This document shows, piece by piece, positions 32,362 to 40,602 of a stretch of DNA of 64,000 nt. A program made the translations under genes and the position numbers. The DNA comes from JABDIP01 sp965212545. GTDB taxonomy: Bacteria; Pseudomonadota; Alphaproteobacteria; DSM-16000; Inquilinaceae. The DNA lies in contig CBDBVB010000029.1 in the NCBI GenBank assembly GCA_965212545.1, forward strand, positions 62,001 through 126,000, given 5' to 3'. The first letter of the stretch is position 1. Each line of letters opens with the position of its first letter. A model generated the notes under the pieces. That model did no database searches and was not told the DNA's origin. It saw nothing but the letters and a program-made list of their open reading frames with translations.

Positions 32362-34077
32362 TCATCCGATCTTCTTGGTCAATTGAAGAAGGTTGCCCTC
32401 GCCGCCGGGCGGCGGCAGGAATTCGGCGGCATCCATGATTTCGCGAATGAAATGGCTGCCCAAACCGCCGGGGATGATGTCGTCCAGGTCACGCGGACGG
32501 ATCGAGTCCGGGTCGGTCGGCGATGCGAAATCGCGCAGGCGGATCACCATTGCGTTGGCGCGCCGTAGGATCTCCATTTCGATGGCTTCACCCTCGCGGC
32601 CGCCATAGGCATGCAGGATGATATTCTGTCCGGCCTCGGCGACAGCAAGCACGATATCGGCCGTGGTATCGTCGTCGAATCCGCACAGCCCGGCGGCCCC
32701 GGCCACCGCGCCGCGCACCAGCCGCATGCGGTCGACCTGCGCCGGCAACCGCAGATAGGCCAAGCATTCCATTCCTGTCTCCACCGGGCTCGGGCCCATG
32801 AGGTTCGAGACGCCGTCGCCGCAGGATGGAAAGCAGACCGCCCGGCTGGCCTTCGAATCATCGATCGCCAGGACGGTCAGGTCGTCGCGCGCCGTCCAGC
32901 CGTCTCCGTCCAGATCGGCCAGGACCTCTTCCAGTCGCTCCTCGAGTGGCCAGTCGGCCATCGATTCCAGCATCTGGATCAGGCCATCCTCGCCCAGAAC
33001 GTCGTTCTCGCCGTGCTGAAACTCCGTCAATCCGTCAGTGAAGACGAAGAACTCGCCGCCGTCGAGTTGGACAACCTGCGTCTCGCACTCCAGTTCCGGC
33101 AGAACGCCGAGTGGCGGCGCATCGGCCGGGAATTCCTCGTAGCTGCGGTCGGTGCGGCGCAACAGCGGCGGCAAGTGGCCGGCATTGGCAAAGCGCACCT
33201 CCCCGGTGGCCGGCGCATAGACCCCCGCCACCATCGTCACGAACATGCCGCGGCTGCCAGTCTCCCGAAGCTCGCGGTTGATCAGCGCCAATAGCTGCGC
33301 CGGATCGTCGAGCGCCTTGGCCAGGCAATGGAACAGGCTGGCGGTCTTGGCCATCAGCAGCGCCGCGTTCATGCCCTTGCCGGAGACATCGCCCAGGGCG
33401 AATCTTATGCGTCCATCCGGCATTGGGAAGAAATCGAAGAAATCGCCAGACACTTTGCGGGCCGGGCGATTGAGCCCAATGACCGTGGGTCTGCCCTGAT
33501 CCGGCGCTGGAAGCAGGTTGCGCTGGATCTCGGCCGCCAATTCGATATCCCGGCTCTGCGACTCATGCTCGGCGATCGACTCGGTCAGGCGCGCATTGGC
33601 GATCGCCAGCGCTGCCGCCGCTACGGCCGCATCCAGTGCGGCACGGTCATCTTGGGCGCGGGTCTCGGACGGGGCGGCGCCACCGAGAACCACGGCGCCG
33701 AGTGTAACGTCCCGGTGGGACAGTGGGAAAACCTCAGAATCCCCAATGATCAGGCCCTTGCCTTTCAGCCATTGGCGGACACCGCCGTCCAGCCAGTCGG
33801 TGACCGACTCGGCGTCAACGACGACAGCCAGCCCCGTCAGGTCGACCGGACCGACGCTTGTGTGGCAAACGACCTGCCCCAAGGACGGGTCCCAGAGCAC
33901 CACCGCGCCGGTATCGCACCCGGTTACGGATCGTGCTTCCGCAAGCACGGCATCGGCAATCGCCCGCGGCTCGAGCGCATCGATGATGCGGCGGATCGAC
34001 GCCGGCAGACGGCGCGATGGTCCGTCGGGCCGGCCCGGCGAAGTCTTGACCGATATGTCCCTTGCAGGGTCTGCCAT
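32362..34077 (-). CDS. GAF-PP2C-HATPase fusion: partner-switch phosphatase and kinase
   Basis: 571 residues with three modules. Residues about 30-165 look like a GAF sensor domain followed by a short linker helix (IELAAEIQRNLLPA). Residues 200-407 are a SpoIIE/RsbU-type PP2C phosphatase with its metal-binding aspartates intact (SGDFFD Asp212, GDVSGKG Asp230, FTDGLTE Asp348, RDDLT). Residues about 440-570 are an RsbW-type HATPase kinase with N-box EAGQN (Glu481, Asn485) and G-box GGLGSHFI. Kinase and phosphatase in one chain resembles SypE of Vibrio fischeri, which controls a STAS protein. The STAS gene next door is the obvious target. There is no membrane segment, so the signal sensed by the GAF domain is cytoplasmic. 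First gene of the operon. Confidence 0.88.
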   Translation of the reverse strand: MADPARDISVKTSPGRPDGPSRRLPASIRRIIDALEPRAIADAVLAEARSVTGCDTGAVVLWDPSLGQVVCHTSVGPVDLTGLAVVVDAESVTDWLDGGVRQWLKGKGLIIGDSEVFPLSHRDVTLGAVVLGGAAPSETRAQDDRAALDAAVAAAALAIANARLTESIAEHESQSRDIELAAEIQRNLLPAPDQGRPTVIGLNRPARKVSGDFFDFFPMPDGRIRFALGDVSGKGMNAALLMAKTASLFHCLAKALDDPAQLLALINRELRETGSRGMFVTMVAGVYAPATGEVRFANAGHLPPLLRRTDRSYEEFPADAPPLGVLPELECETQVVQLDGGEFFVFTDGLTEFQHGENDVLGEDGLIQMLESMADWPLEERLEEVLADLDGDGWTARDDLTVLAIDDSKASRAVCFPSCGDGVSNLMGPSPVETGMECLAYLRLPAQVDRMRLVRGAVAGAAGLCGFDDDTTADIVLAVAEAGQNIILHAYGGREGEAIEMEILRRANAMVIRLRDFASPTDPDSIRPRDLDDIIPGGLGSHFIREIMDAAEFLPPPGGEGNLLQLTKKIG

Positions 34078-34370
34078 TACCCGGGCTCATGGCGACCGAA
34101 GTGAGGCCGCTCAAGTTGGATATCGGAACGCAGACTCCGGCAGTCGCGAAAAATTGGCGGCCGCCGGGGCGCGGTGGGCCGCCGAATTGCAGCCCGATCC
34201 CGTAGCCTAGGCCGGACCTCTCAAACCTTAGTTAAAACCATCGCGCGCATCGAATGAAGGAAGACAACTTTCCCGAATTCCGAAAGCGAATACGGACCGC
34301 GAAGCAACCCACGGTTTCAGATTGCATCGCTGTCGGCGATTCGACCCTCCAGATTGGAGAGATCCTGGCG

Positions 34371-35153
34371 CTAGATCGACCGGATCAATCCGCCATCAAC
34401 CCGGACCACATGGCCAGTCACATAGCCGGCCGGAACGCTGACCAGGTAGGCGGCGGTGCTGGCGAATTCCTCGACCGTGCCGTAGCGGCCCGCCGGTATG
34501 GCGGCTTCCGATTTGCGTCGAACCTCGGCCATCGGCACACCGTCCCGTTCCGCGACACGGCCGTCGATCTCGGCGACCCGCTCGGTGTCGATCCGTCCGG
34601 GCAGGATCACATTGGCGGTGATGCCATCGCCGGCAACCTCGCCGGCCAGGGTCTTGGAGAACGCCACCAGGCTCGACCGCAGCGTGTTGGAGATACCGAG
34701 TGTCGGAATAGGCTGGACGACACCGGAGGAGGCGATGGTGAGTACCCGCCCCCAGCTCTTGGCGCGCATCGGGCCGATCGCCGCCTCGGTCAGGGTAATC
34801 AGGCCCAGCACCATCGACTCGAAGTGCCGACGCCATTGATCCTTTGCCACGCCGAGCGCACCTGAAGGCGGTGGTCCGCCGCTGTTGTTGATCAGGATAT
34901 CGACGCCGTCGGCGGCCAGAAATTCGGCCAGCGCCGTGACCGAGGCCTCGTCGCCGAGGTCCAGTTGCCGGGGGACGACCGCGACGCCGTGCTCACTTCG
35001 GATGGCCTTGGCTTCCTCTTCCAGGCGATCGATATTTCGCGCGGCGGTCACGATCTCGCAGCCTTCCGCCGCCAGTATCCGCGCGATCCCCCGGCCAATG
35101 CCCCTCGATGCGCCCATCACCAGCGCGCGCTTGCCCGTCAATCCCAGATCCAT
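34371..35153 (-). CDS. SDR-family oxidoreductase lacking the usual Tyr-Lys pair
   Basis: 260 residues from the ATG at 35153 (GGACAGGAC just upstream); the open frame before it has no SDR features. The cofactor loop is GASRGIGRG, with NNSGGPP further on. The catalytic Ser is in TIASSG, but where YxxxK is expected the sequence is SNTLR (in PTLGISNTLRSSLVAF). This is a known divergent group of FabG-like SDRs, so it may bind NAD(P) with a different chemistry or a regulatory role. Single gene upstream of cobB with 85 bases between them. Confidence 0.85.
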   Translation of the reverse strand: MDLGLTGKRALVMGASRGIGRGIARILAAEGCEIVTAARNIDRLEEEAKAIRSEHGVAVVPRQLDLGDEASVTALAEFLAADGVDILINNSGGPPPSGALGVAKDQWRRHFESMVLGLITLTEAAIGPMRAKSWGRVLTIASSGVVQPIPTLGISNTLRSSLVAFSKTLAGEVAGDGITANVILPGRIDTERVAEIDGRVAERDGVPMAEVRRKSEAAIPAGRYGTVEEFASTAAYLVSVPAGYVTGHVVRVDGGLIRSI

Positions 35154-35238
35154 GTCCTGTCCTCTTCCCCATCCCAGACCGCCGGGATCGTACCGCGCCA
35201 CGCCGGCGCACGGCCAGCCCACCGCTGCAATTGTCCAA

Positions 35239-36549
35239 TCACTCGACGCGATCAATCAGGTGAATGAAGGAGCCCATGACGTTGCCGCGCCTTTGTCCAA
35301 GCCCGCCGAGAGCGACGCCGGTCGCGTCACGACCTTCGAACAGCGGTCCCTCGTCAGCCTCTTCTTCTACGACGGCATAGTGAAATTCATGGCCCCGGTA
35401 CCGCTGCCCGGCCGATCCAAGCGGACCGGTCGACGTCGTCGCCACCTCCCGGTAGCCGAGCGACAATCGACGTCGGGCGAAGGTACACTCCACCGGAAGC
35501 AGGCCCGCCATCCGATGCCGGCTACCATCGGCATCCTCCAGTCCTCGACCGAGCACCATGTAGCCGCCGCACTCTCCATAGATCGTCGCGCCGCGTGTCG
35601 CGGCCTCGGTGAGGCCACCCAGAAAATGGCTGTTTTCCGCCAGGCGGCCGGCATGAAGCTCGGGATATCCGCCGGGTAGGAAGACGCCATCGGCGTCGGC
35701 ATCGGGCGGTTGATCCGCCAGCGGTGAGAACGGGACGATCTCGGCCCCCGCCTGCCGCCAGCATTCGATCATCGACGGATAGGTGAAGGCGAATGCCGTG
35801 TCGCTGGCCAGGGCGATGCGCTGGCCCGGCGGCGGCACCATGATGCGAAGCCCGCCGCCTTCGGTCCGCGTCGGCCGCGCCAGATCACACAATCCGGCAA
35901 TATCGACATGCGCCGCGACCAGATCGGCGGCCTTCTCGAGGAAGGCTTCGAGATCGTCATGCTCCGCCGCCTGGACCAGTCCCAGGTGGCGATCGGGCAG
36001 CGACAACCCGCCATCGCGCGGCAGGAAACCGAGGATCGGCAAGCCAAGGCTGCGGCAGGATTGCTCCAGAACCTGGCGATGGCGCGTGCCGCCGACCCGG
36101 TTGAAGATGACGCCGGCCACGGTCACATCCGCACGATGCCGCACAAATCCCGACAAGGTCGCCGCCGCCGAGGCGGCCTGGCCGCGGACATCCAGGACAA
36201 GCACCACCGGCCAGCCGGTCAGCGCGGCAAGGTCGGCGGTCGAGCCCGTGCCGTCGGGCGCGCCATCGAACAGTCCCATGACGCCCTCGCCGAGTAGAAC
36301 GTCCACATCGGCACAAACCCGTCCTATCAGCGCCGTGGCGGTCTCCTGCCGCATGGCCCAACTATCGATGTTGATGCAGGGCCGGCCGCTCGCCGCGGCA
36401 TGAAAGGCCGGGTCAATGAAATCGGGCCCGACCTTGATCGACGACACGGAACGGCCGGATTTTTTGAGGTGACGCAGGAGCGCCAGGGTCACCGTAGTCT
36501 TGCCGCTGCCGGAGGCCGGCGCAGCGATCAGCAGGCCCGGTGCCGTCAT
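35239..36549 (-). CDS. cobB: Cobyrinate a,c-diamide synthase
   Basis: 436 residues: an N-terminal P-loop domain (APASGSGKTT; VGPDFIDPAFH; LGEGVMGLFDG) and a C-terminal class I glutamine amidotransferase domain with the nucleophile Cys in YGECGGYM and His in YRGHEFHY. It amidates the a and c side chains of (hydrogeno)byrinic or cobyrinic acid using glutamine and ATP. It follows cobA by nine bases, in one operon. Confidence 0.93.
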   Translation of the reverse strand: MTAPGLLIAAPASGSGKTTVTLALLRHLKKSGRSVSSIKVGPDFIDPAFHAAASGRPCINIDSWAMRQETATALIGRVCADVDVLLGEGVMGLFDGAPDGTGSTADLAALTGWPVVLVLDVRGQAASAAATLSGFVRHRADVTVAGVIFNRVGGTRHRQVLEQSCRSLGLPILGFLPRDGGLSLPDRHLGLVQAAEHDDLEAFLEKAADLVAAHVDIAGLCDLARPTRTEGGGLRIMVPPPGQRIALASDTAFAFTYPSMIECWRQAGAEIVPFSPLADQPPDADADGVFLPGGYPELHAGRLAENSHFLGGLTEAATRGATIYGECGGYMVLGRGLEDADGSRHRMAGLLPVECTFARRRLSLGYREVATTSTGPLGSAGQRYRGHEFHYAVVEEEADEGPLFEGRDATGVALGGLGQRRGNVMGSFIHLIDRVE

Positions 36550-36558
36550 GACAACCGG

Positions 36559-37398
36559 TCAACCGGCCCGCGGCCGTTTGCGCAATCCCAGGGGATCCGT
36601 CTCCAGCGGCCTGCCCTCCAGGGCGCCCTGCCAGTCCAGGGCCGACCGCATCCGCACGACCTCGCCAATCACCACCATGGCCGGCGGCTCGATACCCCCC
36701 TGCCTGGCATCGTCATGACAGCTGGCCAATGTCGTTTCCAGCACGCGCTGTTCGGCCGTCGTGGCCTTGCTGATCAGGGCGACCGGCTCGTCGGGCTTGC
36801 GTCCCGCAGCGATCAGCTGGCGTGCGATCTCGCCCAGATGCTTCATTGCCATGTAGAACACCAGTACCGGCGACGCCTTGGCGATGGCTGGCCAGTCGAA
36901 CTGGTCCGGCACCACGCCCGACATGTTGTGCCCGGTCAGGAAGGTGACGGCGGAATTGGTGTCGCGATGGGTCAGTGGAATGCCGGCATAGGCCAAAGCG
37001 CCGACGCCGGCGGAGATTCCCGGGCACTATGCGAAACGGAATACCCGCCTCGACCAGCGTCAGCGCCTCCTCGCCGCCTCGGCCGAACACGAATGGGTCG
37101 CCGCCCTTCAGGCGCAGCACCCGCTTGCCGGCACGGGCCAGGCGAATCAGACGCTGGCTGATATCCGTCTGGGTCGGCGATGGCCGGCCGCCGCGCTTGC
37201 CGGCATATTCCAGCGAAGCGGCGGGCTGCGCCAGGCCAGGGTCTCGGCGCTGACCAGCGCGTCATAGACCACCACATCGGCAGTCCTGAGACCGTGCAGA
37301 GCATGCAGAGTCAGCAGGCCGGGGTCGCCCGGCCCGGCCCCCGCCAGCCATACCCAGCCCGGCTCGAAGTCCGGCAGTTCGAAGGAAAGCCTGTCCAT
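36559..37398 (-). pseudogene. cobA: Uroporphyrinogen-III C-methyltransferase, disrupted by two single-base indels
   Basis: Pieces of one CobA/SUMT protein lie in two frames. The N-terminus (WVWLAGAGPGDPGLLTLHAL ... DALVSAETLA) leaves frame at about 37235, where one base seems missing (CCAGG for CCAGGG on the plus strand). The middle (EYAGKRGGRPSPTQ ... LRLKGGDPFVFGRGGEEALT) runs in another frame until about 37018, where one base seems extra (GATTCC for GATCC). The C-terminus (LAYAGIPLTHRDTN ... FLTGHN) is back in the first frame. With both repaired the protein is about 279 residues, normal for the enzyme that makes precorrin-2. Either a pseudogene or sequencing errors. Confidence 0.82.
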
Positions 37399-37468
37399 CG
37401 CGGTCCATTATCCGCCACCCCCCGTCGACCGCTAGCCAAAAAACGCCCCACGCCGATAATGTGGCGTC

Positions 37469-38566
37469 ATGAGTCATCGTCCACAGGGTCCCTTGCGCCG
37501 AGGCTGGACCACCGGCGCCTGCGCCACGGCGGCGACCCGCGCGGCCTATACGGCCCTGCTGACCGGACAATTCCCCGACCCGGTGGCGATCACTTTGCCG
37601 AAAGGCCAGACGCCGAGCTTTCCACTGGCGCAATCCCGCCGGGACCGCGCAATGGCGGAGGCCGGCATCGTCAAGGATGCCGGCGACGATCCGGACGTCA
37701 CCCATGGCGCGCTGATACTGGTACGGGTCAGGCGCGGCGCGGATGGCAGCGGTGTCACATTCCGCGCCGGGGACGGTGTCGGGACCGTGACTCGGCCGGG
37801 GCTGGAGCTTCCGGTTGGCGAGCCGGCGATCAATCCCGTGCCGCGCCGCATGATGACCGAGACTGTGTGCGAGGTCGCGGAAGCCCATGACGATACCGGC
37901 GATGTGGAAATCGAGGTCGCCATTCCGGGCGGCGAGGAAATGGCCCGCAACACCCTGAACGGCCGCCTGGGCATCGTCGGTGGGCTGTCGGTGCTGGGCA
38001 CAACCGGCATCGTCACCCCCTATTCCTGTTCGTCCTGGATCCATTCGATCCATCGCGGCATCGATGTCGCCCGCGCCAGCGGGCTGGATCATGTGGCGGC
38101 GGCAACCGGATCGGTTTCCGAGGCGGCGGTCCAGGCGCACTACGGCCTCGCCGACGTGGCCCTGCTGGACATGGGCGACTTCGCCGGCGGCCTGCTGAAA
38201 TATCTGCACCGCCATCCGATCCCCAGGCTGACGGTCGCCGGCGGTTTCGCCAAGCTCGCCAAACTGGCCCAGGGACATATGGACCTGCATTCCGGCCGCA
38301 GCCAACTCGATCTCGCCAGGCTCGGGGAATTGGCAATGCAGTCCGGCGCGTCGGAGGTGCTGGCGGAACGGATCTCCATCGCCAATACCGGCCGGCACGC
38401 GCTGGATCTGGCACGGCAATCCAGCGTTCCACTGGCCGACGCGGTCGCCGAAGCCGCGCGCCGCGTCGCGCAGGACAAGGTCGGCGATGGCTGCCGGGTC
38501 GAAGTGTTGGTCTTCGACCGCTCTGGCACGTCGATCGGTGCGAGCGAGGTGCGGTTTGGTCGCTAG
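37469..38566 (+). CDS. cbiD: Cobalt-precorrin-5B C1-methyltransferase
   Basis: 365 residues, CbiD family: LRRGWTTGACATAATRAAY at the N-terminus, NPVPRRMM and the SNT-like region GTTGIVTPYSCSSWIHSI. It methylates C1 and drives ring-contraction by-product loss in corrin formation; in many alphaproteobacteria it replaces CobF. It is divergent from cobA with 70 bases between the starts and is followed by cobK with an overlap. Confidence 0.93.
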   Translation: MSHRPQGPLRRGWTTGACATAATRAAYTALLTGQFPDPVAITLPKGQTPSFPLAQSRRDRAMAEAGIVKDAGDDPDVTHGALILVRVRRGADGSGVTFRAGDGVGTVTRPGLELPVGEPAINPVPRRMMTETVCEVAEAHDDTGDVEIEVAIPGGEEMARNTLNGRLGIVGGLSVLGTTGIVTPYSCSSWIHSIHRGIDVARASGLDHVAAATGSVSEAAVQAHYGLADVALLDMGDFAGGLLKYLHRHPIPRLTVAGGFAKLAKLAQGHMDLHSGRSQLDLARLGELAMQSGASEVLAERISIANTGRHALDLARQSSVPLADAVAEAARRVAQDKVGDGCRVEVLVFDRSGTSIGASEVRFGR

Positions 38567-39341
38567 GCGGGTACTCATTCTCGGCGGGACGGTCGAAGCC
38601 GCCCGGCTGGCGGAGCGGCTGGAGGCAGACTCCGAATTCGACACGATCACGTCGCTCGCGGGACGCACCCGCAGCCCGGCGCCGGTGCCGGGGACAACCC
38701 GCATCGGCGGCTTCGGCGGTGCCGAAGGCTTGGCGCGCTACCTCGCCTCCGACGCCATCGACCTGGTAATCGACGCCACACACCCATTCGCGTCGAGTAT
38801 CTCCGCGAACGTTGTGGAGGCATGCCGTACCGCCAGGCTGCCCTGGCTGCGGCTGGAACGGCCGCCCTGGCACCGGCAGGCGGGCGACAGTTGGATCGAA
38901 GTTCCGGACGCGTCCGTTGCGGCGCGCACCCTGTCCGGCCAAGCCCGGCGGGTGTTCCTCTCGATCGGCCGGCAGGACCTCGCGCCCTTTGCCGACCTCG
39001 AGGATATCTGGTTTCTATTGCGCATGATCGACTCTCCACCGGAGCCGCCGCCGCTGGCGCAATATGACCTCGTTCTCGGACGAGGCCCGTTCGCCGTCGA
39101 TGACGAAATTGAACTCCTGGCCAAACACGACATCGATACGATTGTGAGCAAGAATAGCGGCGGCAATGCCACTTATGGTAAAATTGCTGCGGCACGCCAG
39201 CTCGGCTTGCCTGTCGTCATTATGAGCCGGCCCGCGCCGCCGGCCGGCGACCTCGCTGACAGCGTCGATGCAGCCCTGGACTGGCTGGGTGGCGGTCCGA
39301 CCCCGTCACGGATGCATAAGCGTCAGGGCTATTCGAAGTAG
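38556..39341 (+). CDS. cobK: Precorrin-6A reductase
   Basis: 261 residues if it starts at the TTG at 38556, which has GAGG seven bases upstream and overlaps the cbiD stop; no ATG is suitably placed, and the ATG at 38487 would add unrelated sequence. The NADPH-binding loop is LILGGTVEAARLAE; DATHPFASSISANV and VSKNSGGNATYGKI are the usual CobK/CbiJ landmarks. It reduces the C18-C19 double bond of precorrin-6A. The last 15 residues are basic. Confidence 0.9.
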   Translation: MVARRVLILGGTVEAARLAERLEADSEFDTITSLAGRTRSPAPVPGTTRIGGFGGAEGLARYLASDAIDLVIDATHPFASSISANVVEACRTARLPWLRLERPPWHRQAGDSWIEVPDASVAARTLSGQARRVFLSIGRQDLAPFADLEDIWFLLRMIDSPPEPPPLAQYDLVLGRGPFAVDDEIELLAKHDIDTIVSKNSGGNATYGKIAAARQLGLPVVIMSRPAPPAGDLADSVDAALDWLGGGPTPSRMHKRQGYSK

Positions 39342-39403
39342 CTTGCTCTTCCCCCGACGCAAGTTGGCGTTCGCTCCATTAGGTAGCATAGGGATACAGG
39401 GCA

Positions 39404-39829
39404 ATGAGCGGAATTAGGCAGCCGGTGCAGTCAGGACTCAAAGTCGCCATCCAAGACCCGCACCAAAGGCAGACAACGAAGACCGATTTCGGAACAATGA
39501 TGAAGAACAAGGCGGGTGCCACAAACGGCTACAACACGCGGCAACTGACGGCCTACAACAAGCAGATGCTGAACGCGGTCAAGGAGGCCAAGCCGCTGCT
39601 TCAGTCGCCGTCCGACCAACGAACGGTGGCGGCGGTGGTGCCCGGCGCGCTCGGCGTGCTGCAGCCAAGCGGTCCCGATCTGGCCAAGCCGAAGCAAACG
39701 GACAGCCAGATGATGACCCTGGATTTGCAGAGCCAGATGCAGAACCAGCAGCGGGCCATGCAGACAATGTCGAATATCATGAAATCCCACCACGACACAG
39801 CCAAGGCCATCATCAATAACTTACGGTAG
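39404..39829 (+). CDS. Hypothetical protein with a C-terminus resembling type III secretion needle subunits
   Basis: 141 residues, no signal peptide, no membrane segment, rich in Gln, Asn, Met and Lys. The C-terminal 33 residues (from QSQMQNQQRAMQ through MSNIMKSHHDTAKAI) can be laid ungapped on the C-terminus of the Salmonella and Shigella needle proteins PrgI/MxiH (QSKL ... QSNTVK ... D ... AAIIQNFR), with 11 identities by eye, including the end AII-x-N-x-R. Needle proteins are about 80 residues; this one has a longer N-terminal part. The comparison is from memory and the family is not established. No other secretion genes surround it; it sits between cobK and cobM. Confidence 0.6.
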   Translation: MSGIRQPVQSGLKVAIQDPHQRQTTKTDFGTMMKNKAGATNGYNTRQLTAYNKQMLNAVKEAKPLLQSPSDQRTVAAVVPGALGVLQPSGPDLAKPKQTDSQMMTLDLQSQMQNQQRAMQTMSNIMKSHHDTAKAIINNLR

Positions 39830-39846
39830 TGGCCGGATGCATGGGT

Positions 39847-40602
39847 TCAGCGCGGCCGCAACACGTGTGCATGGGCCGGGTGATAGAGCCGGCTGTCGTC
39901 GAAACCCTCCGGCGCCAAGACCCGGCCGACCAGGATCAGTGCGGTACGGGTGATCTTGGCAGCGCGGACCTTGGCGCGGATGTCTGCAAGGGTGCCCTCA
40001 ATGATCCGCTGATCGGGCCAGCTCGCCCGATAGACGATCGCGACCGGGCAATCGATGCCGTAATGGGGCGCGAGCGTCTCGACCACATGGGACAGGTTGC
40101 GCACCGACAGGTGGATCGCCAGGGTCGCACCCGACGCACCCAGTAACGCCAGGTCCTCGCCCTTCGGCATCGCCGAAGCCTTCATCGCCGTGCGGGTCAG
40201 GATCACCGTCTGGGCGATGCCCGGCAACGTCAACTCGCGACCCAGGGCCGCAGCCGCAGCCGCATAGGCCGGCACGCCGGGCGTGATGTCGTAGGCGATG
40301 CCCAGCGCATCGAGCCGGCGGATCTGTTCGGCGATGGCGCCATAGAGCGACGGGTCGCCGGAATGGACCCGGGCGACATCTAGGCCCTCGGCATCGGCGG
40401 CCACGATTTCGGCGATGATCTCATCCAGGGTCATCGGCGCGGTGTCGAGCACCCGCGCGCCTTCGGGCGCATGGGCCACCACCTCGGGCGGCACCAGGGA
40501 GCCGGCATAGAGCACCACCGGGCAATTGGCGATCAGGTCGCGGCCGCGCAGGGTGAGGAGGTCCGGCGCTCCGGGACCGGCGCCGATGAAATGCACGGTC
40601 AT
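39847..40602 (-). CDS. cobM: Precorrin-4 C11-methyltransferase
   Basis: 251 residues from the ATG at 40602, which overlaps the cobJ stop (ATGA). The SAM-binding tetrapyrrole methylase fold starts TVHFIGAGPGAPDLLTLRG; RVHSGDPSLYGAIAEQI and YDITPGVPAYAAAAA are the CobM/CbiF motifs. It methylates C11 of precorrin-4. It is the last gene of the group cbiX-cobH-cobL-cobI-cbiG/cobJ-cobM on the minus strand. Confidence 0.93.
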   Translation of the reverse strand: MTVHFIGAGPGAPDLLTLRGRDLIANCPVVLYAGSLVPPEVVAHAPEGARVLDTAPMTLDEIIAEIVAADAEGLDVARVHSGDPSLYGAIAEQIRRLDALGIAYDITPGVPAYAAAAAALGRELTLPGIAQTVILTRTAMKASAMPKGEDLALLGASGATLAIHLSVRNLSHVVETLAPHYGIDCPVAIVYRASWPDQRIIEGTLADIRAKVRAAKITRTALILVGRVLAPEGFDDSRLYHPAHAHVLRPR

